Shown here: in pieces, positions 34,666-44,073 of the stretch
Layout: every line of letters starts with the position of its first letter
Numbering within the stretch: position 1 is the first letter of the stretch
Translations under genes and position numbers: made by a program
Notes under the pieces: generated by a model
Seen by the model: only the letters and a program-made list of their open reading frames with translations
What the model was told of the DNA's origin: nothing
Databases searched by the model: none
Source of the DNA: Paracoccus benzoatiresistens
Lineage (GTDB): Bacteria > Pseudomonadota > Alphaproteobacteria > Rhodobacterales > Rhodobacteraceae
DNA: 64,000 bases
Assembly (NCBI RefSeq): GCF_026913015.1
Contig: NZ_JAPTYD010000017.1
Location: forward strand, 1 to 64,000
Direction of reading: 5' to 3'

Positions 34666-35296
34666 CTACAGATCTATCCCTTCCGACAGCGTCAGCGCAT
34701 CGTCGAGGTCGACGCCGAGGTATCTAACAGTGCTGTCCATCTTAGTATGACCCAGCAGAAGCTGAACCGCCCTCAGGTTGCCCGTCTTCTTGTAGATCTG
34801 CGCCACCTTTGTCCGGCGCATCGAATGCGTGCCATAGGCTCGGCTCGAGACCTATCGACGCGACCCATTCGTGCAGGATGCGCGCATATTGGCGCGTCGA
34901 CAGATGCGCACTGTGGTGGAGACGGCTGGGCCAGAGATACTCCAGCCCAAGCATCTCCGGATCGGCGATCCAGCATTCAAGCGATTGGCGTGTCGTTTCG
35001 GTGATCTCGAAGCGCACCGGCTTGCCCGTCTTGCTCTGGGTGACCGAGGCGCGCTCCTTCACCCTTCCGGCGGCGAAAACGTCCCGGACCTTCAGGCAGA
35101 CCAAGTCGCAGCCTCGGAGCTTGCTGTCGACAGCCATGTTGAACAACGCCAGGTCGCGCCGGTTGTCCGCCATCTCCAGGCGAACCCGGATCGACCAGAC
35201 ATGTTTCGGCAGCAGCGGGCGTTTCTGGCCGATAATGCGCCCCTTGTTCCAGGCAGGACGTTCAGGCCGGAGCGCAGGAAGAAAATCGATGGACAT
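34666..35296 (-). pseudogene. Tyrosine recombinase/integrase, frameshifted
   Basis: Begins MSIDFLPALRPERPAW at 35296 with AGGAGGT upstream, a good start. A small catalytic-domain-only tyrosine integrase: RGCDLVCLKVRDV (first Arg), KTGKPVRFEI (beta-hairpin Lys). Near 34855 the frame shifts: the original frame ends at 34742, while the next frame continues AYGTHSMRRTKVAQIY (HxxR), LLLGHTKMDSTVRYLGVD (H and catalytic Tyr) to a stop at 34666. Restoring two bases (or removing one) rejoins the protein, about 210 residues. All catalytic residues are otherwise kept, so inactivation is recent or a sequence error. Confidence 0.8.
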
Positions 35297-35546
35297 GGTG
35301 TTACCTCCTGTCCTCCAACCCCACCCTGACCTCGGATGATCCGACAAGCTCAATGGTATCACAGATGTTCGCGCCGCTTCGCGCAGCCTTACGGCGATGC
35401 GGCATGGCGATCGTGGCAACCTGAAAAAGTCGTTCATGCTACTCGCAGCGAACAAAGAGCCTGACGACCTGATGCCTTTCGATGGTGTGATCGCGGATTG
35501 GCTGTTGCCACAAGATTGCCTATATTGGTCGGAGGAGAACCTTGCG

Positions 35547-35846
35547 ATGCGAAGCCAGACGCCATCCCAAGCCCTGCAATACGGGCGCAACCTCATCCGT
35601 GAACTTGCGGTCCGGCATCGCACGGCCAATCCCCGGGTGTTCGGTTCTGTTCTGACAGGTAGGGACCGAGCAGACAGCGACCTGGATGTGCTAGTCGAAC
35701 CTCTGCCGGAAACCACGCTCTTCGATCTTGGGGGCTTGCAAGATGCGCTGGAAGAGGCACTTGGCGTTCGGGTCGATGTGAAGACCCCGATGGACCTGCC
35801 TCCGCATATCCGTGCGGAAGTCCTGCGGCAGGCGCTTCCGGTTTGA
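35547..35846 (+). CDS. mntA: MntA-type minimal nucleotidyltransferase antitoxin
   Basis: 99 residues with the minimal nucleotidyltransferase motif GSVLTGRDRADSDLDVLVE (GSx10DxD), near residues 32-50. GGAGGAG precedes the ATG. It overlaps the following HepT gene by four bases. In known HepT-MntA pairs MntA adds AMP to the toxin HepT and neutralises it. Confidence 0.88.
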   Translation: MRSQTPSQALQYGRNLIRELAVRHRTANPRVFGSVLTGRDRADSDLDVLVEPLPETTLFDLGGLQDALEEALGVRVDVKTPMDLPPHIRAEVLRQALPV

Positions 35847-36184
35847 GAGCAGACAATCGGCTTCCAGACTACATCTTGCAGATGGTGACAGCAGCGGCCG
35901 ATGCCCTCACTTTTACGGAGGGCATGGCCGAAGACGATTTCCTGACTGATCTTCGGACGCAGCGCGCCGTGGTGATGAGCCTGATGATCGTTGGAGAGGC
36001 CGCGAGCCGGATCCTATCGGATCACCCCGACTTTGCGAATGCAAAGACTGCGATCCCATGGCGTGGGATCCGTGCGATGCGTAATCGCATCGCCCATGGG
36101 TATTTCGACATCGACCTACATGTTGTCTGGACCACAGTGCAGACTGAACTGCCCGCGCTAATCAAGCATCTAGCTCAGCCATAA
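35843..36184 (+). CDS. hepT: HepT-type (DUF86) HEPN toxin
   Basis: 113 residues, all-helical HEPN protein with the RNase motif RNRIAHGY (Rx4-6H, residues ~81-88). It starts with TTG at 35843, overlapping the mntA stop (TTGA). It forms a toxin-antitoxin pair with MntA; HepT cleaves RNA (tRNA in the best-studied cases). Confidence 0.88.
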   Translation: MRADNRLPDYILQMVTAAADALTFTEGMAEDDFLTDLRTQRAVVMSLMIVGEAASRILSDHPDFANAKTAIPWRGIRAMRNRIAHGYFDIDLHVVWTTVQTELPALIKHLAQP

Positions 36185-36524
36185 TCTGGCCTCAGCAGCC
36201 AAAGGAGCGTTGGTCACGAAAACTGCCCCACCACCGAAGCCAGCAGCGTTGGTGGGCGGGAAGCGGTCGGCAGCGGTGCAGCATCGCGTTCGCAGCAATT
36301 CCTTCGACGCGGACATTTGTTTTAATTAAGGACTGTTGCCGGCAAGGCCGCTTTGGCTCTGAGCCGTTTCGCCGAGGGTTGCGCCAAGCTGGCTGGCGCC
36401 TTGCATCGAGAATGAGGGAGGGACCAACTGCAGAATAGCATCTTCCTCGGGTCCGTTGCCCACAAGACGACGGTTCCGCTGCGGTTGCGTAGTGTGACCA
36501 CTATCCGCTCCAGTGACATGGCAG
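36185..36524. other. No supported gene
   Basis: About 340 bases of probable mobile-element debris between hepT and the eCIS locus. No gene supported. Confidence 0.4.
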
Positions 36525-36600
36525 CAGGTCGCTGACCTTGGTGATCTTGTAGTCTGGGCGGGCGAGGGCGTCGGCGGACTTGCGCCGGATATGGAGCTCA
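36504..36600 (-). pseudogene. Possible IS66 transposase C-terminal scrap
   Basis: On the minus strand a short frame ends with ALARPDYKITKVSDLLPCHW, close to the C-terminal signature of IS66 transposases (HKITxxDELLPW). Only about 30 residues are convincing. It abuts the 3' end of the eCIS ATPase gene and may have altered its last residues. Confidence 0.4.
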
Positions 36601-38652
36601 ACGGCCCGCAAAGCGCGAGCGCCCAGTTTCGTCCGCCGCAAGATGCTGCCAAGGGCCAAGTCGCGTCCGGTCCGGCAGTCGGCCGATCTTGGCAAGTTCG
36701 CGCCACAGGCCCCTGACACAGTGCCGCATGGCCAGCATCGCCCCTTCCCCGGCAGCCAGCAGGTGCGCCGTGTAGATCGCATTCCTGATCTCACCGCCGA
36801 CCAGTTCAAAGGCATCCGACAGAATAGCGGTGTCGATGTCGTCGGACCGCGCCCCCGGCAAGGGCAGAAGCCGGTCCCAGATCCGTCGGCGCTCGGGCGG
36901 GCCCGGAGGGGTGAATTCAGCCCGGACGCGGATGCGCCGCAGAAAGGCGTCGTCCATGTTGCCGACCAGATTGGTCGCCAGGATCGCCAGCCCCTCAAAG
37001 CTTTCCAGCCGCTGCAATAGGAAGTCGATGGTGATGTTGGCATAGCGGTCGTGACTGTCACGAAGCTCGGTGCGCTTGCCGAAGCAGGCATCGGCCTCGT
37101 CGAAGAACAGCGCGACGCGCGACCGTTCGGCCTCGTCGAAAAGCGCGGCCAGGCGTTTCTCGCTTTCGCCAATGAACTTGTCGATTACCCGGCTAAGGTC
37201 GATGCGGTAAAGCGCATAGTCCACCTCGCCCGCGACGATTTGCGCCGCCATCGTCTTGCCAGTGCCGGGCGGCCCGCTGAACAGGCAGGCAAGGCCGTGG
37301 CCCACCTTGAGCGCGCCGCCCGGTCCGTCTTGCGCAAACAGCCGGCTGCCGTGTCGCGCCCAGGCAATGGCAAGGTCCAGTTCGGCCTCGGTCTCCCGGC
37401 GCAGCACAATGTCCTCGCGGCGGAAGGTGCAGGTCATTCGCTGTGCCGAACCATTGAACTGGGCGGTCCTGAGCTGGTCGCAGGCGTTCAGCAGGTCATC
37501 GCCGTCAGGGACTTTCCGGCCCTGTATCCGCGCCGATGTCACGGCCAGCCGCAGCGCCCGCCCAATCCCGGCGCGGCCAAAGGCAAACCGCTCGGCAATG
37601 CGGGCATGATCTTCCGGGACAACGGAGGGGATGGCCTGGCGCCAAAGCTCGGCGCGTTCCGCCACGCCGCTGCGCGGCACGTCGATCGGGATGGCCGCCC
37701 GGTCAAAACGCGCGGCCACCGTCGCAAAGGTTCCGGCCGGGGCGATGACGATCACCGGACCGTCAAGGCCGCGCAGGACTGCGCCCGGCCTTGCCCCCTC
37801 CGCGTCCTGCGGGTCGCCCAGGATGGCTGTGGCATCGTTCATGCGGACCGTCCTGCGGAAGGCCACCTGACGCTCTGGCTCGGCCAGATCAGCAAGCGGC
37901 GCTTCCACGGCGACCGGCCGCAGCGCCACCGCGACCCGGCGGGCGATATCGCGGCGCCCGCTGTCGACGGCTCCGGTCACGATGATGAAGGGCGCGCCCG
38001 GCCCCTCGTGCAGCGCCAGCATCCGGATCAGCGCCGCGACGCGATCCGCAATCGCCGGCGGCAGCGGGCAGCTGCGGTCCTCGTCGCCCAGGATGCGCAA
38101 CGGCAGCGCGGAAGCCCCCCGCAGGCCCAGAACCTCTGCCGCCACGTCCGCCGGCACCGCCAGTTCGCGCGTGACCAGCGGCCCGTCACCCTTCAGGGCA
38201 ACCAAGCCGAAATCGACAATCGGCGCATCGGGCCGAAGCCGGGCAAGGAAATCCGCCGGCTCAAGCCCCAGGGCGGCAAGCTGGCCCAGCACCATCCGCC
38301 GCGACGGCCCCGGCTCGCCCATTACGGCGATCAGCCGCGCCGCCTCGGGCCTCGCCTCGACCAGCGCGGCGGCAAGAAGCAGGTCGCGCTCAGGCTCGTC
38401 CAGGCCGAAGGCTGCGGAAACGCGGTCAAGGCCCGGCAGATGCGGCCTGGCCGATGCGCGCCTGCGGGCCTGCCCGCCGGCGGCACGGTCAAGCGCCGCA
38501 GCCCGTTCGGGCGGCAGGGTCGTGCGGCCGGACGACAGGACGCGCGCGGCAAGCCAGCCGTCAAGTTCGGAAAAGGCCGTGGGCAACGCCGCGGCCGTAT
38601 CGGGCGGCAGGACCGGGCGGCTTGCGCCGAATGCGCGCGGCGCGCGGAACAT
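36598..38652 (-). CDS. eCIS AAA+ ATPase (Pvc15-like)
   Basis: 684 residues. N-terminal ~430 residues form a degenerate helical/AAA-like region; a second, complete AAA+ domain has Walker A GPPGTGKT (460-467), Walker B LFFDEADACFGKR (about 515-527), sensor-1 ATN and paired Arg in FLRRIRVR. It matches the ATPase (Pvc15 type) found in almost all eCIS loci, which helps assembly or cargo loading. The last ~18 residues, after RTRLGPWQ, look unlike the family and run into IS66-like sequence, so the end may be replaced. Its start directly follows the stop of the small gene upstream (TAGATG). Confidence 0.88.
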   Translation of the reverse strand: MFRAPRAFGASRPVLPPDTAAALPTAFSELDGWLAARVLSSGRTTLPPERAAALDRAAGGQARRRASARPHLPGLDRVSAAFGLDEPERDLLLAAALVEARPEAARLIAVMGEPGPSRRMVLGQLAALGLEPADFLARLRPDAPIVDFGLVALKGDGPLVTRELAVPADVAAEVLGLRGASALPLRILGDEDRSCPLPPAIADRVAALIRMLALHEGPGAPFIIVTGAVDSGRRDIARRVAVALRPVAVEAPLADLAEPERQVAFRRTVRMNDATAILGDPQDAEGARPGAVLRGLDGPVIVIAPAGTFATVAARFDRAAIPIDVPRSGVAERAELWRQAIPSVVPEDHARIAERFAFGRAGIGRALRLAVTSARIQGRKVPDGDDLLNACDQLRTAQFNGSAQRMTCTFRREDIVLRRETEAELDLAIAWARHGSRLFAQDGPGGALKVGHGLACLFSGPPGTGKTMAAQIVAGEVDYALYRIDLSRVIDKFIGESEKRLAALFDEAERSRVALFFDEADACFGKRTELRDSHDRYANITIDFLLQRLESFEGLAILATNLVGNMDDAFLRRIRVRAEFTPPGPPERRRIWDRLLPLPGARSDDIDTAILSDAFELVGGEIRNAIYTAHLLAAGEGAMLAMRHCVRGLWRELAKIGRLPDRTRLGPWQHLAADETGRSRFAGR

Positions 38653-39015
38653 CTAGGACACCTCGGGCGGCGGATCGCGGCGCAGGCAGGCGCGGATCGT
38701 TGCGGTTGATACGTCCTCTATCTTCATCTGCACTTTTCCCGCCCTCAGCACCCAAAGCCTGTCGCCCCGGCGCGGGACCACGACGAACAGATCCGCGCGT
38801 ACCGCTGGCAGGGCCTGCGGATCGGGGACATCCATGCAGACCAGGACAGCATCGAACGGACCTTCCGAGGGCAGACGCACCACTTCGGCGTCGGAAACTT
38901 CGGCTATTGCGCTTTCGATGATCGACCTGAGCATCGTAGGCGCCGCGGCGAGGTCCATACCGAGTCGCACTGACAGCCCTTTCCGCAAGCGTATGGGTCC
39001 GATCCTAGCGCGCAA
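38653..39015 (-). CDS. Small eCIS-linked hypothetical protein
   Basis: Up to 120 residues (a Met 20 codons in is an alternative start). Mixed alpha/beta: SIIESAIAEV, DAVLVCMDVPDP, ADLFVVVPRRGDRLWVLRAGKVQ. No family recognised. Cotranscribed with and abutting the ATPase gene, so likely to act with it. Confidence 0.6.
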   Translation of the reverse strand: MRARIGPIRLRKGLSVRLGMDLAAAPTMLRSIIESAIAEVSDAEVVRLPSEGPFDAVLVCMDVPDPQALPAVRADLFVVVPRRGDRLWVLRAGKVQMKIEDVSTATIRACLRRDPPPEVS

Positions 39016-39477
39016 AGGCGCGGCGAAAACGTCCGCGAGGGTTCATTCCGGGGGAACGAAGACCCAGACCGCAGGCCCCGGCCAGGATCAGCGGCCGCGA
39101 TCGGCTTGCGCCGATCCCGTGCCGGAACGCGTGCGGGGGATACAAATCCGGTCAGCGCTGTCTTTTCCTGATCGCGGCGTATCAGGGCTAGGGTTCCGAT
39201 GGCGCAACCCTGGTGACGGGATCTGGATGCCATTCGTCCTGCGATCCAGATCGCATGCCGATCCGGGATCCAGGCCCGCCCGACAACTCCCTTGCCCGAA
39301 AACCGCACGCCGCCTGTGTGGCAAGCCGGAATTCTGCCCTGGACCGTTTTTGAACCATCGCCGACTTTGCCCGGACCCTGTCCCGTCAGGCAGCATGACT
39401 GGGGCAAACGGGCATCGAACGCGTCGGAGGAATCGTCTTGTTGGCAGACCGAAGCATCCAGCATCAAGGCAGGCGCC
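39016..39477. promoter_or_regulatory. Divergent intergenic region of the eCIS locus
   Basis: About 460 bases between the leftward small gene/ATPase unit and the rightward structural operon. No gene is supported. It must hold the two promoters; I could not assign -35/-10 boxes or an operator with confidence. Confidence 0.5.
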
Positions 39478-40092
39478 ATGGCTGACTGGCGGGTCATCGA
39501 GAATACCGGACAGACGCTGGCCGAGCTGCTGGACCGCCATATCGCGGCGCTTGGCATTCCCAATGTCGGCGTCGGCGTGGTCACGCCGGCGGCCTTCGCC
39601 TCGCTTGCCAATACGGCCGATCCGTTCGTCTCGCTGTTCCTGTACCAGATCGGCGGCAATGCCGAGATGCGTGGCAATCCGCGCCGTATCCTGGCCGACG
39701 GAACGCTGGGCCGCCAGCCGCTGCCGCTGGAACTTTGCTATCTTGTCACCGCCTGGGGAGTGCGCGCCACCGATGATGTCATCGGCGACCTGCCTGCCAC
39801 GCGAGACGAGGCGCGGCTGATGGGCGCGATCCTCCAGGCCTTCTACGACAATGCCGAACTTGCGCCTGGCAGCCTGTTCGAGGCCCCCGGCCTGCCGGTC
39901 TGGTCCCCCGACGACGGGCTTCAGATCGTTATGGAAACGCTGCCCATCGACGGGCATTACCGCATCTGGGATGCGGCGGAACTGGGCTATCGGCTGTCGC
40001 TGGTCTATCGCGTCCGCGTCGCCGCGCTGGAACCGACCGAAGCGCCGCGTGCGGCGCCGGTCGCCGAAGCGGTGCTGGAGACGATGCCATGA
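39478..40092 (+). CDS. DUF4255 protein, eCIS tail terminator/cap (Pvc16-like)
   Basis: 204 residues: VIENTGQTLAELLDRHI and DPFVSLFLYQIGGNAEMRGNP..., then LPLELCYLVTAWG, the DUF4255 hallmark. In PVC-type systems this protein caps the end of the sheath-tube. ATG at 39478 fits the domain start and has AAGGCAGG upstream. First gene of the rightward operon; overlaps the next by ATGA. Confidence 0.88.
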   Translation: MADWRVIENTGQTLAELLDRHIAALGIPNVGVGVVTPAAFASLANTADPFVSLFLYQIGGNAEMRGNPRRILADGTLGRQPLPLELCYLVTAWGVRATDDVIGDLPATRDEARLMGAILQAFYDNAELAPGSLFEAPGLPVWSPDDGLQIVMETLPIDGHYRIWDAAELGYRLSLVYRVRVAALEPTEAPRAAPVAEAVLETMP

Positions 40093-40748
40093 CGGTCAGC
40101 CATGCCCTTTCGCTTGCCGTGCGCTTTGTAGATCATTTCTCGGGGCGGCCGGTGCCGCAGGAACTGCCCGTGCGGCTGTCGGAAACCCTTGCCCGCCCCG
40201 CCCTGCGTCCTGATGGCAGCGGCGCGCGCCAGACCGATGGCAGCTATCGTTTTCTTGGCGCGTCGCCGGGCACCCGGCGCATCCTGTGGCGCCATCCCTT
40301 CCAGCGCAGCCAGTCCGGCTGGATCCGCTGGGATCCCGCCGACCCCGAGGTGACGCTGCCGCTGGCCGTCCCGGCGCAGGTGATCGACCATGACCTTTGG
40401 CCGACCGCTGACGCCCAGGTGGCGCCCGGCACGACCGGGGTGCGCGGCAAGCTGCGGGGCGCGGGTGGTGCCGGCCTTGAAATCCGCATCGCGCTTCAGG
40501 GCCAGCCCTTCGATCGCATGACCCGCAGCGGCCAGGCGGGCGAGTTCCTGTTCCTGCCGCCCGGTGCGCTTCCGCTTGATGCGGGGGGACGGGTGCCCCT
40601 GACCATCGAGGCGCGCATTCCCGGCGGCGCGGTCCGCCCGATCCTGTCGGGCAGCTTCCTGCCTGCCTCCGCAGGGGCGCCCTTTGCCGGGCAGGACTTC
40701 ACGATCCTTGCGCAAACGGTGGCGCGGGTGACCTTCCAGTTGGCCTAG
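40089..40748 (+). CDS. eCIS-associated hypothetical protein
   Basis: 219 residues, mostly beta-strand by pattern (LSLAVRFVDHFSGRPVPQELPVRL; LEIRIALQGQPFDRMTRSGQAGEFLFLPPG). The middle resembles a carboxypeptidase-regulatory-like or Ig-like fold. No function known. Its position between the cap and the sheath is one I associate with similar small genes in other eCIS loci. Confidence 0.65.
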   Translation: MTVSHALSLAVRFVDHFSGRPVPQELPVRLSETLARPALRPDGSGARQTDGSYRFLGASPGTRRILWRHPFQRSQSGWIRWDPADPEVTLPLAVPAQVIDHDLWPTADAQVAPGTTGVRGKLRGAGGAGLEIRIALQGQPFDRMTRSGQAGEFLFLPPGALPLDAGGRVPLTIEARIPGGAVRPILSGSFLPASAGAPFAGQDFTILAQTVARVTFQLA

Positions 40749-40775
40749 CGAAGCCACAGCCAAGGAGACGAGACG

Positions 40776-43583
40776 ATGCCCGAATATCTCCGCCCCGGCG
40801 TCTTCATCCAGGAGACCTCGTTCCGCGGCAAGCCAATCCAGGGGGTCAGCACCTCGACCGCGGGATTTGTCGGCGCCGCCCGCAGCGGCCCGGAAGGCAA
40901 GCCGACCTTTGTGGGCAGCTATGGCCAGTTCCGCAGGCTGTTCGGCGACCCGATCACGTCGCCTGCCGGACTGGGCGATTACCTGGGCCACGCGGTCAGG
41001 GCCTTCTTCGAGAACGGCGGCAGCCGCTGCTATGTCGTCCGCACCCTTGGCCCCGGCGCCGCGGCGGCGGAACGGGTGATGGACCGGGGCACGATCTTCC
41101 GGCTGGCGCGCGGCGTCACCGTCCGCGGCCCGACCGACACGCTGCGCCTGAACACGCTGCGCCAGGTCGCGCCCGGGACGGTGCTGCGCGTCCTGACCCG
41201 GCCCACGGCAACCGGCGCCTTCACTGAACGGCTGTCCTCCCCGGTCGTGTCGATCAACCCGCTGGACAATTCGGTGGTGCTGGCCAATCCCGTCGCGGCC
41301 GGCATCACCTTCGAGCCTGACAACACCCGGATCGAGATCCTGGGCGCCGCGCCCGTCGCGGATGGCGGCCCGGTCATCCGCGCCCGCCATCGCGGCAATG
41401 ACGGCAACCGCCTGTCGGTCGAGTTCCGGCCCCGCGACAGGGCGCCGGTGGCGCTGGCAGCCTCGGGCGGGCGGCGCGTCGATCCGGCGATCCCGCTTGC
41501 CGCGGATGCCAATGCGGGCGACACGACACTCAGCTTCACGCCGGCGGCGATGCAGAACCTTCGGACCGGCGACCAGATCACCGTCGGGGCCGAGGCGCTG
41601 ACGGTCACGGCCATCGCCGACGGCAATGTCGAATTCACGACCACCAGCGGCGCGGCCGGGCAGGACCATTCAGGCGGCGCCACCACGATCGAACTGATCG
41701 CGCGCGGCGGCAATCCCCTGGGGACGGCGCTGGCCCTGGGCGCGGCTCCGGCGGCCTTCGCCATCGACATGACGGGCGGCCCCGGTCCTTTCGGCCCGGC
41801 GGCGATCCCGCACGATCTGGCCATGATGTTGCAGATGGGCGACGAGATCCGCGTCACCTCGGGCGGCAACGCGACCGACGTCACCCTGTCGCAGGTCAGG
41901 ACCGCGCAGGACATCGCGCCGGGCGCCCATGTCACCGTCGGCACCGCGCTTGCCGCCGCAGCCCCGACCGCCACGCCCACCCGGCTTGTCGCCACCGCGC
42001 CGGGCGCGGGCCTGTTCAGCCGCATCTATGTCAACGATGTGTCGGGCCTTGCCGCGCCGAACCGTGCGGGCGGCTTCGAAAGGATCGCCGTGCAGAACGC
42101 CGCGGGCTTCGCCAATGCCGAGGTGGTGCTGGTCGATCCGACACACAGCGCGCTGTGGCTCAGCGAAGCGGCGGGGAATTTCCCGGCGGGCGGGGTCGAC
42201 GCGACGAACTGGGCCAGTTTCGAAGGGCTGCAAGCGGCCGCGAATGGCGATGACACGCTGTCCGTCGCCTCGACCGCCAGCTTCTATACCGGCGCCAAGG
42301 TCGAGCTGGACACCGGCGCGGCCAAGATCGAGGCGACGGTGGCAGCCATCGACAGCGGCGCGCGGACCATCACGCTGGCCGCGCCGCTGAACCTGGCCGC
42401 GCCCCTGGATCTTGACCCCGATCCCGCGCAGCGCAACATCTTCCTGCGCGTGCACGAGATCGACGTCGTCGTCTGGCAGGCCGATGCCGAATCCGGCGTA
42501 CCCGTCCTGGCCGAGACCTTCGAAGGGCTGACCTGGAACAGCGACACCACGACCGATGCCGGGCTGAAGTATTTCGCCGACCGGCTGAACGACCCCGAGG
42601 TCGGGTCGAAGCTGATCGAGGTCGCTACCCCGGTGGCCGGGGCCGGTCCCGACTTTGCCAATGCCCCCGCGACCGCCGACGGATTCCCCAAGCCGCTCTG
42701 GAACGGCGACAATGGCGCCGCGATCACCGACCTGTCGCTGATCGGCGAGGATCTTGGCCCGAACCGACGCACCGGCATCGAGGCGCTGGCGGAACGCGAC
42801 GACATCTCGATGGTCGCCGCGCCGGGCGTCACGGTCGAGACGGTGCAGGCCGCCCTGATCAGCCATTGCGAGCGGCTCAAATACCGTGTCGCGGTTCTGG
42901 ACGCGCCGGTGGATGCCCTGGATGTCGTCTCGATCCAGGCGCACCGCAACAACTATGACAGCAAGTATGCCGCATACTATGCGCCCTGGCTGCGCGCGCT
43001 GAACACCGCGAATGGCCGGATCGAAAGCTTTCCGCCCTCCGGCTATGCCATGGGCATCTATGCCCGCACCGACAACGCGGTCGGCGTCCACAAGGCCCCC
43101 GCGAACGAGGTGGTGCGCAACATCGTCGATGTCGCCCTGCCCCTGACCGCCGCTGAACAAGAGGTGCTGAACCCCGTCGGCGTCAACCTGATCCGCGACC
43201 TGACCCCGCGCGGCATCCGGATGTGGGGCGCCCGCACGATCAGTTCGGACCAGGAATGGAAATACCTGAATTTCCGCAGGCTGTTCATCTATGTCGAACA
43301 TTCGATCGACCTCGGCACGCAATGGGTGGTGTTCGAGCCCAATTCCGAGGCGCTGTGGGAACGGGTGACGCAGTCGATCACCTCGTTCCTGATCGGCGTC
43401 TGGAAATCCGGCGCGCTGATGGGAACGACGCCCGAGGAAGGGTTCTTCGTGACCTGCGACCGTTCGACCATGTCGCAGGACGACATCGATAACGGCCGCC
43501 TGGTCTGCGAGATCGGCCTGGCCCCCGTCGCCCCGGCCGAATTCGTCATCTTCAGGATCGGCCAGTTCACCGCATCCACGTAA
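40776..43583 (+). CDS. eCIS contractile sheath protein 1 (large, Pvc2-4-like)
   Basis: 935 residues. Sheath N-terminus LRPGVFIQETSFRGKPIQGVSTSTAGFVG and LGHAVRAFFENGGSRCYVVRTLG; sheath C-terminus NPVGVNLIRDLTPRGIRMWGARTISSD, FIYVEHSIDLGTQWVVFEPN, EIGLAPVAPAEFVIFRIGQF (each as short segments). Between about 100 and 560 lies a large Ala/Gly/Thr-rich beta insertion, which makes it about twice the length of Pvc sheaths. AAGGAGA precedes the ATG. It contracts to drive the inner tube. Confidence 0.93.
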   Translation: MPEYLRPGVFIQETSFRGKPIQGVSTSTAGFVGAARSGPEGKPTFVGSYGQFRRLFGDPITSPAGLGDYLGHAVRAFFENGGSRCYVVRTLGPGAAAAERVMDRGTIFRLARGVTVRGPTDTLRLNTLRQVAPGTVLRVLTRPTATGAFTERLSSPVVSINPLDNSVVLANPVAAGITFEPDNTRIEILGAAPVADGGPVIRARHRGNDGNRLSVEFRPRDRAPVALAASGGRRVDPAIPLAADANAGDTTLSFTPAAMQNLRTGDQITVGAEALTVTAIADGNVEFTTTSGAAGQDHSGGATTIELIARGGNPLGTALALGAAPAAFAIDMTGGPGPFGPAAIPHDLAMMLQMGDEIRVTSGGNATDVTLSQVRTAQDIAPGAHVTVGTALAAAAPTATPTRLVATAPGAGLFSRIYVNDVSGLAAPNRAGGFERIAVQNAAGFANAEVVLVDPTHSALWLSEAAGNFPAGGVDATNWASFEGLQAAANGDDTLSVASTASFYTGAKVELDTGAAKIEATVAAIDSGARTITLAAPLNLAAPLDLDPDPAQRNIFLRVHEIDVVVWQADAESGVPVLAETFEGLTWNSDTTTDAGLKYFADRLNDPEVGSKLIEVATPVAGAGPDFANAPATADGFPKPLWNGDNGAAITDLSLIGEDLGPNRRTGIEALAERDDISMVAAPGVTVETVQAALISHCERLKYRVAVLDAPVDALDVVSIQAHRNNYDSKYAAYYAPWLRALNTANGRIESFPPSGYAMGIYARTDNAVGVHKAPANEVVRNIVDVALPLTAAEQEVLNPVGVNLIRDLTPRGIRMWGARTISSDQEWKYLNFRRLFIYVEHSIDLGTQWVVFEPNSEALWERVTQSITSFLIGVWKSGALMGTTPEEGFFVTCDRSTMSQDDIDNGRLVCEIGLAPVAPAEFVIFRIGQFTAST

Positions 43584-43607
43584 GGCCCAGCAACCGGAGA
43601 CTGAACC

Positions 43608-44060
43608 ATGGCAACGCCAAGGCCGAACCCCTATTCCAACTTCAACTTCATCGTCGAGATCGACAACGAGGAAGTCGTGGGCTTTTCCGAGATCAGCGGC
43701 CTCGACAGCGAAACGGTGCCGATCGAATATCGGGAAGGCTCGGACCCGACCTCGGCGATGCGCCAGCTGGCGGGGACCGAGAAGTATTCGCCCGTCATCT
43801 TCAAGCGCGGCATCACCGGAACCCTTTACCTGTGGAACTGGCGCAAGGAGGCGCGCGACGGCGGGACCACCTTCCCGCCGACCAAGACGGTCGTCATCAA
43901 GCTGCTGAACGAAAAGCACGACCGGAACGCCCCGGCGATGACCTGGACCCTGACCAATGCCTGGCCGACCAAGATCACCGGCCCGACGCTCAGCGCCAAG
44001 GGCAACGAATTCGCGGTCGAGCAGGTCGACATCGTCCACGACCGCCTGGACATCTCGTAA
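43608..44060 (+). CDS. eCIS inner tube protein 1 (gp19-like)
   Basis: 150 residues, a T4 gp19/Hcp-like tube subunit: NPYSNFNFIVEIDNEEVVGFSEISGLD, the typical opening, then IFKRGITGTLYLWNW and PTLSAKGNEFAVEQVDIVHDRLD. Forms the hexameric tube inside sheath 1. Confidence 0.93.
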   Translation: MATPRPNPYSNFNFIVEIDNEEVVGFSEISGLDSETVPIEYREGSDPTSAMRQLAGTEKYSPVIFKRGITGTLYLWNWRKEARDGGTTFPPTKTVVIKLLNEKHDRNAPAMTWTLTNAWPTKITGPTLSAKGNEFAVEQVDIVHDRLDIS

Positions 44061-44073
44061 GGGGACGCAGGCG

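Noticed and set aside
36322-36706. Short minus-strand frames as genes
   Set aside because: Arginine- and serine-rich shadows without similarity to known proteins; only a short IS66-like end is plausible.
41670-44039. A 789-residue minus-strand frame under the sheath/tube genes
   Set aside because: It is antisense to two certain genes; its length follows from high GC and codon bias.
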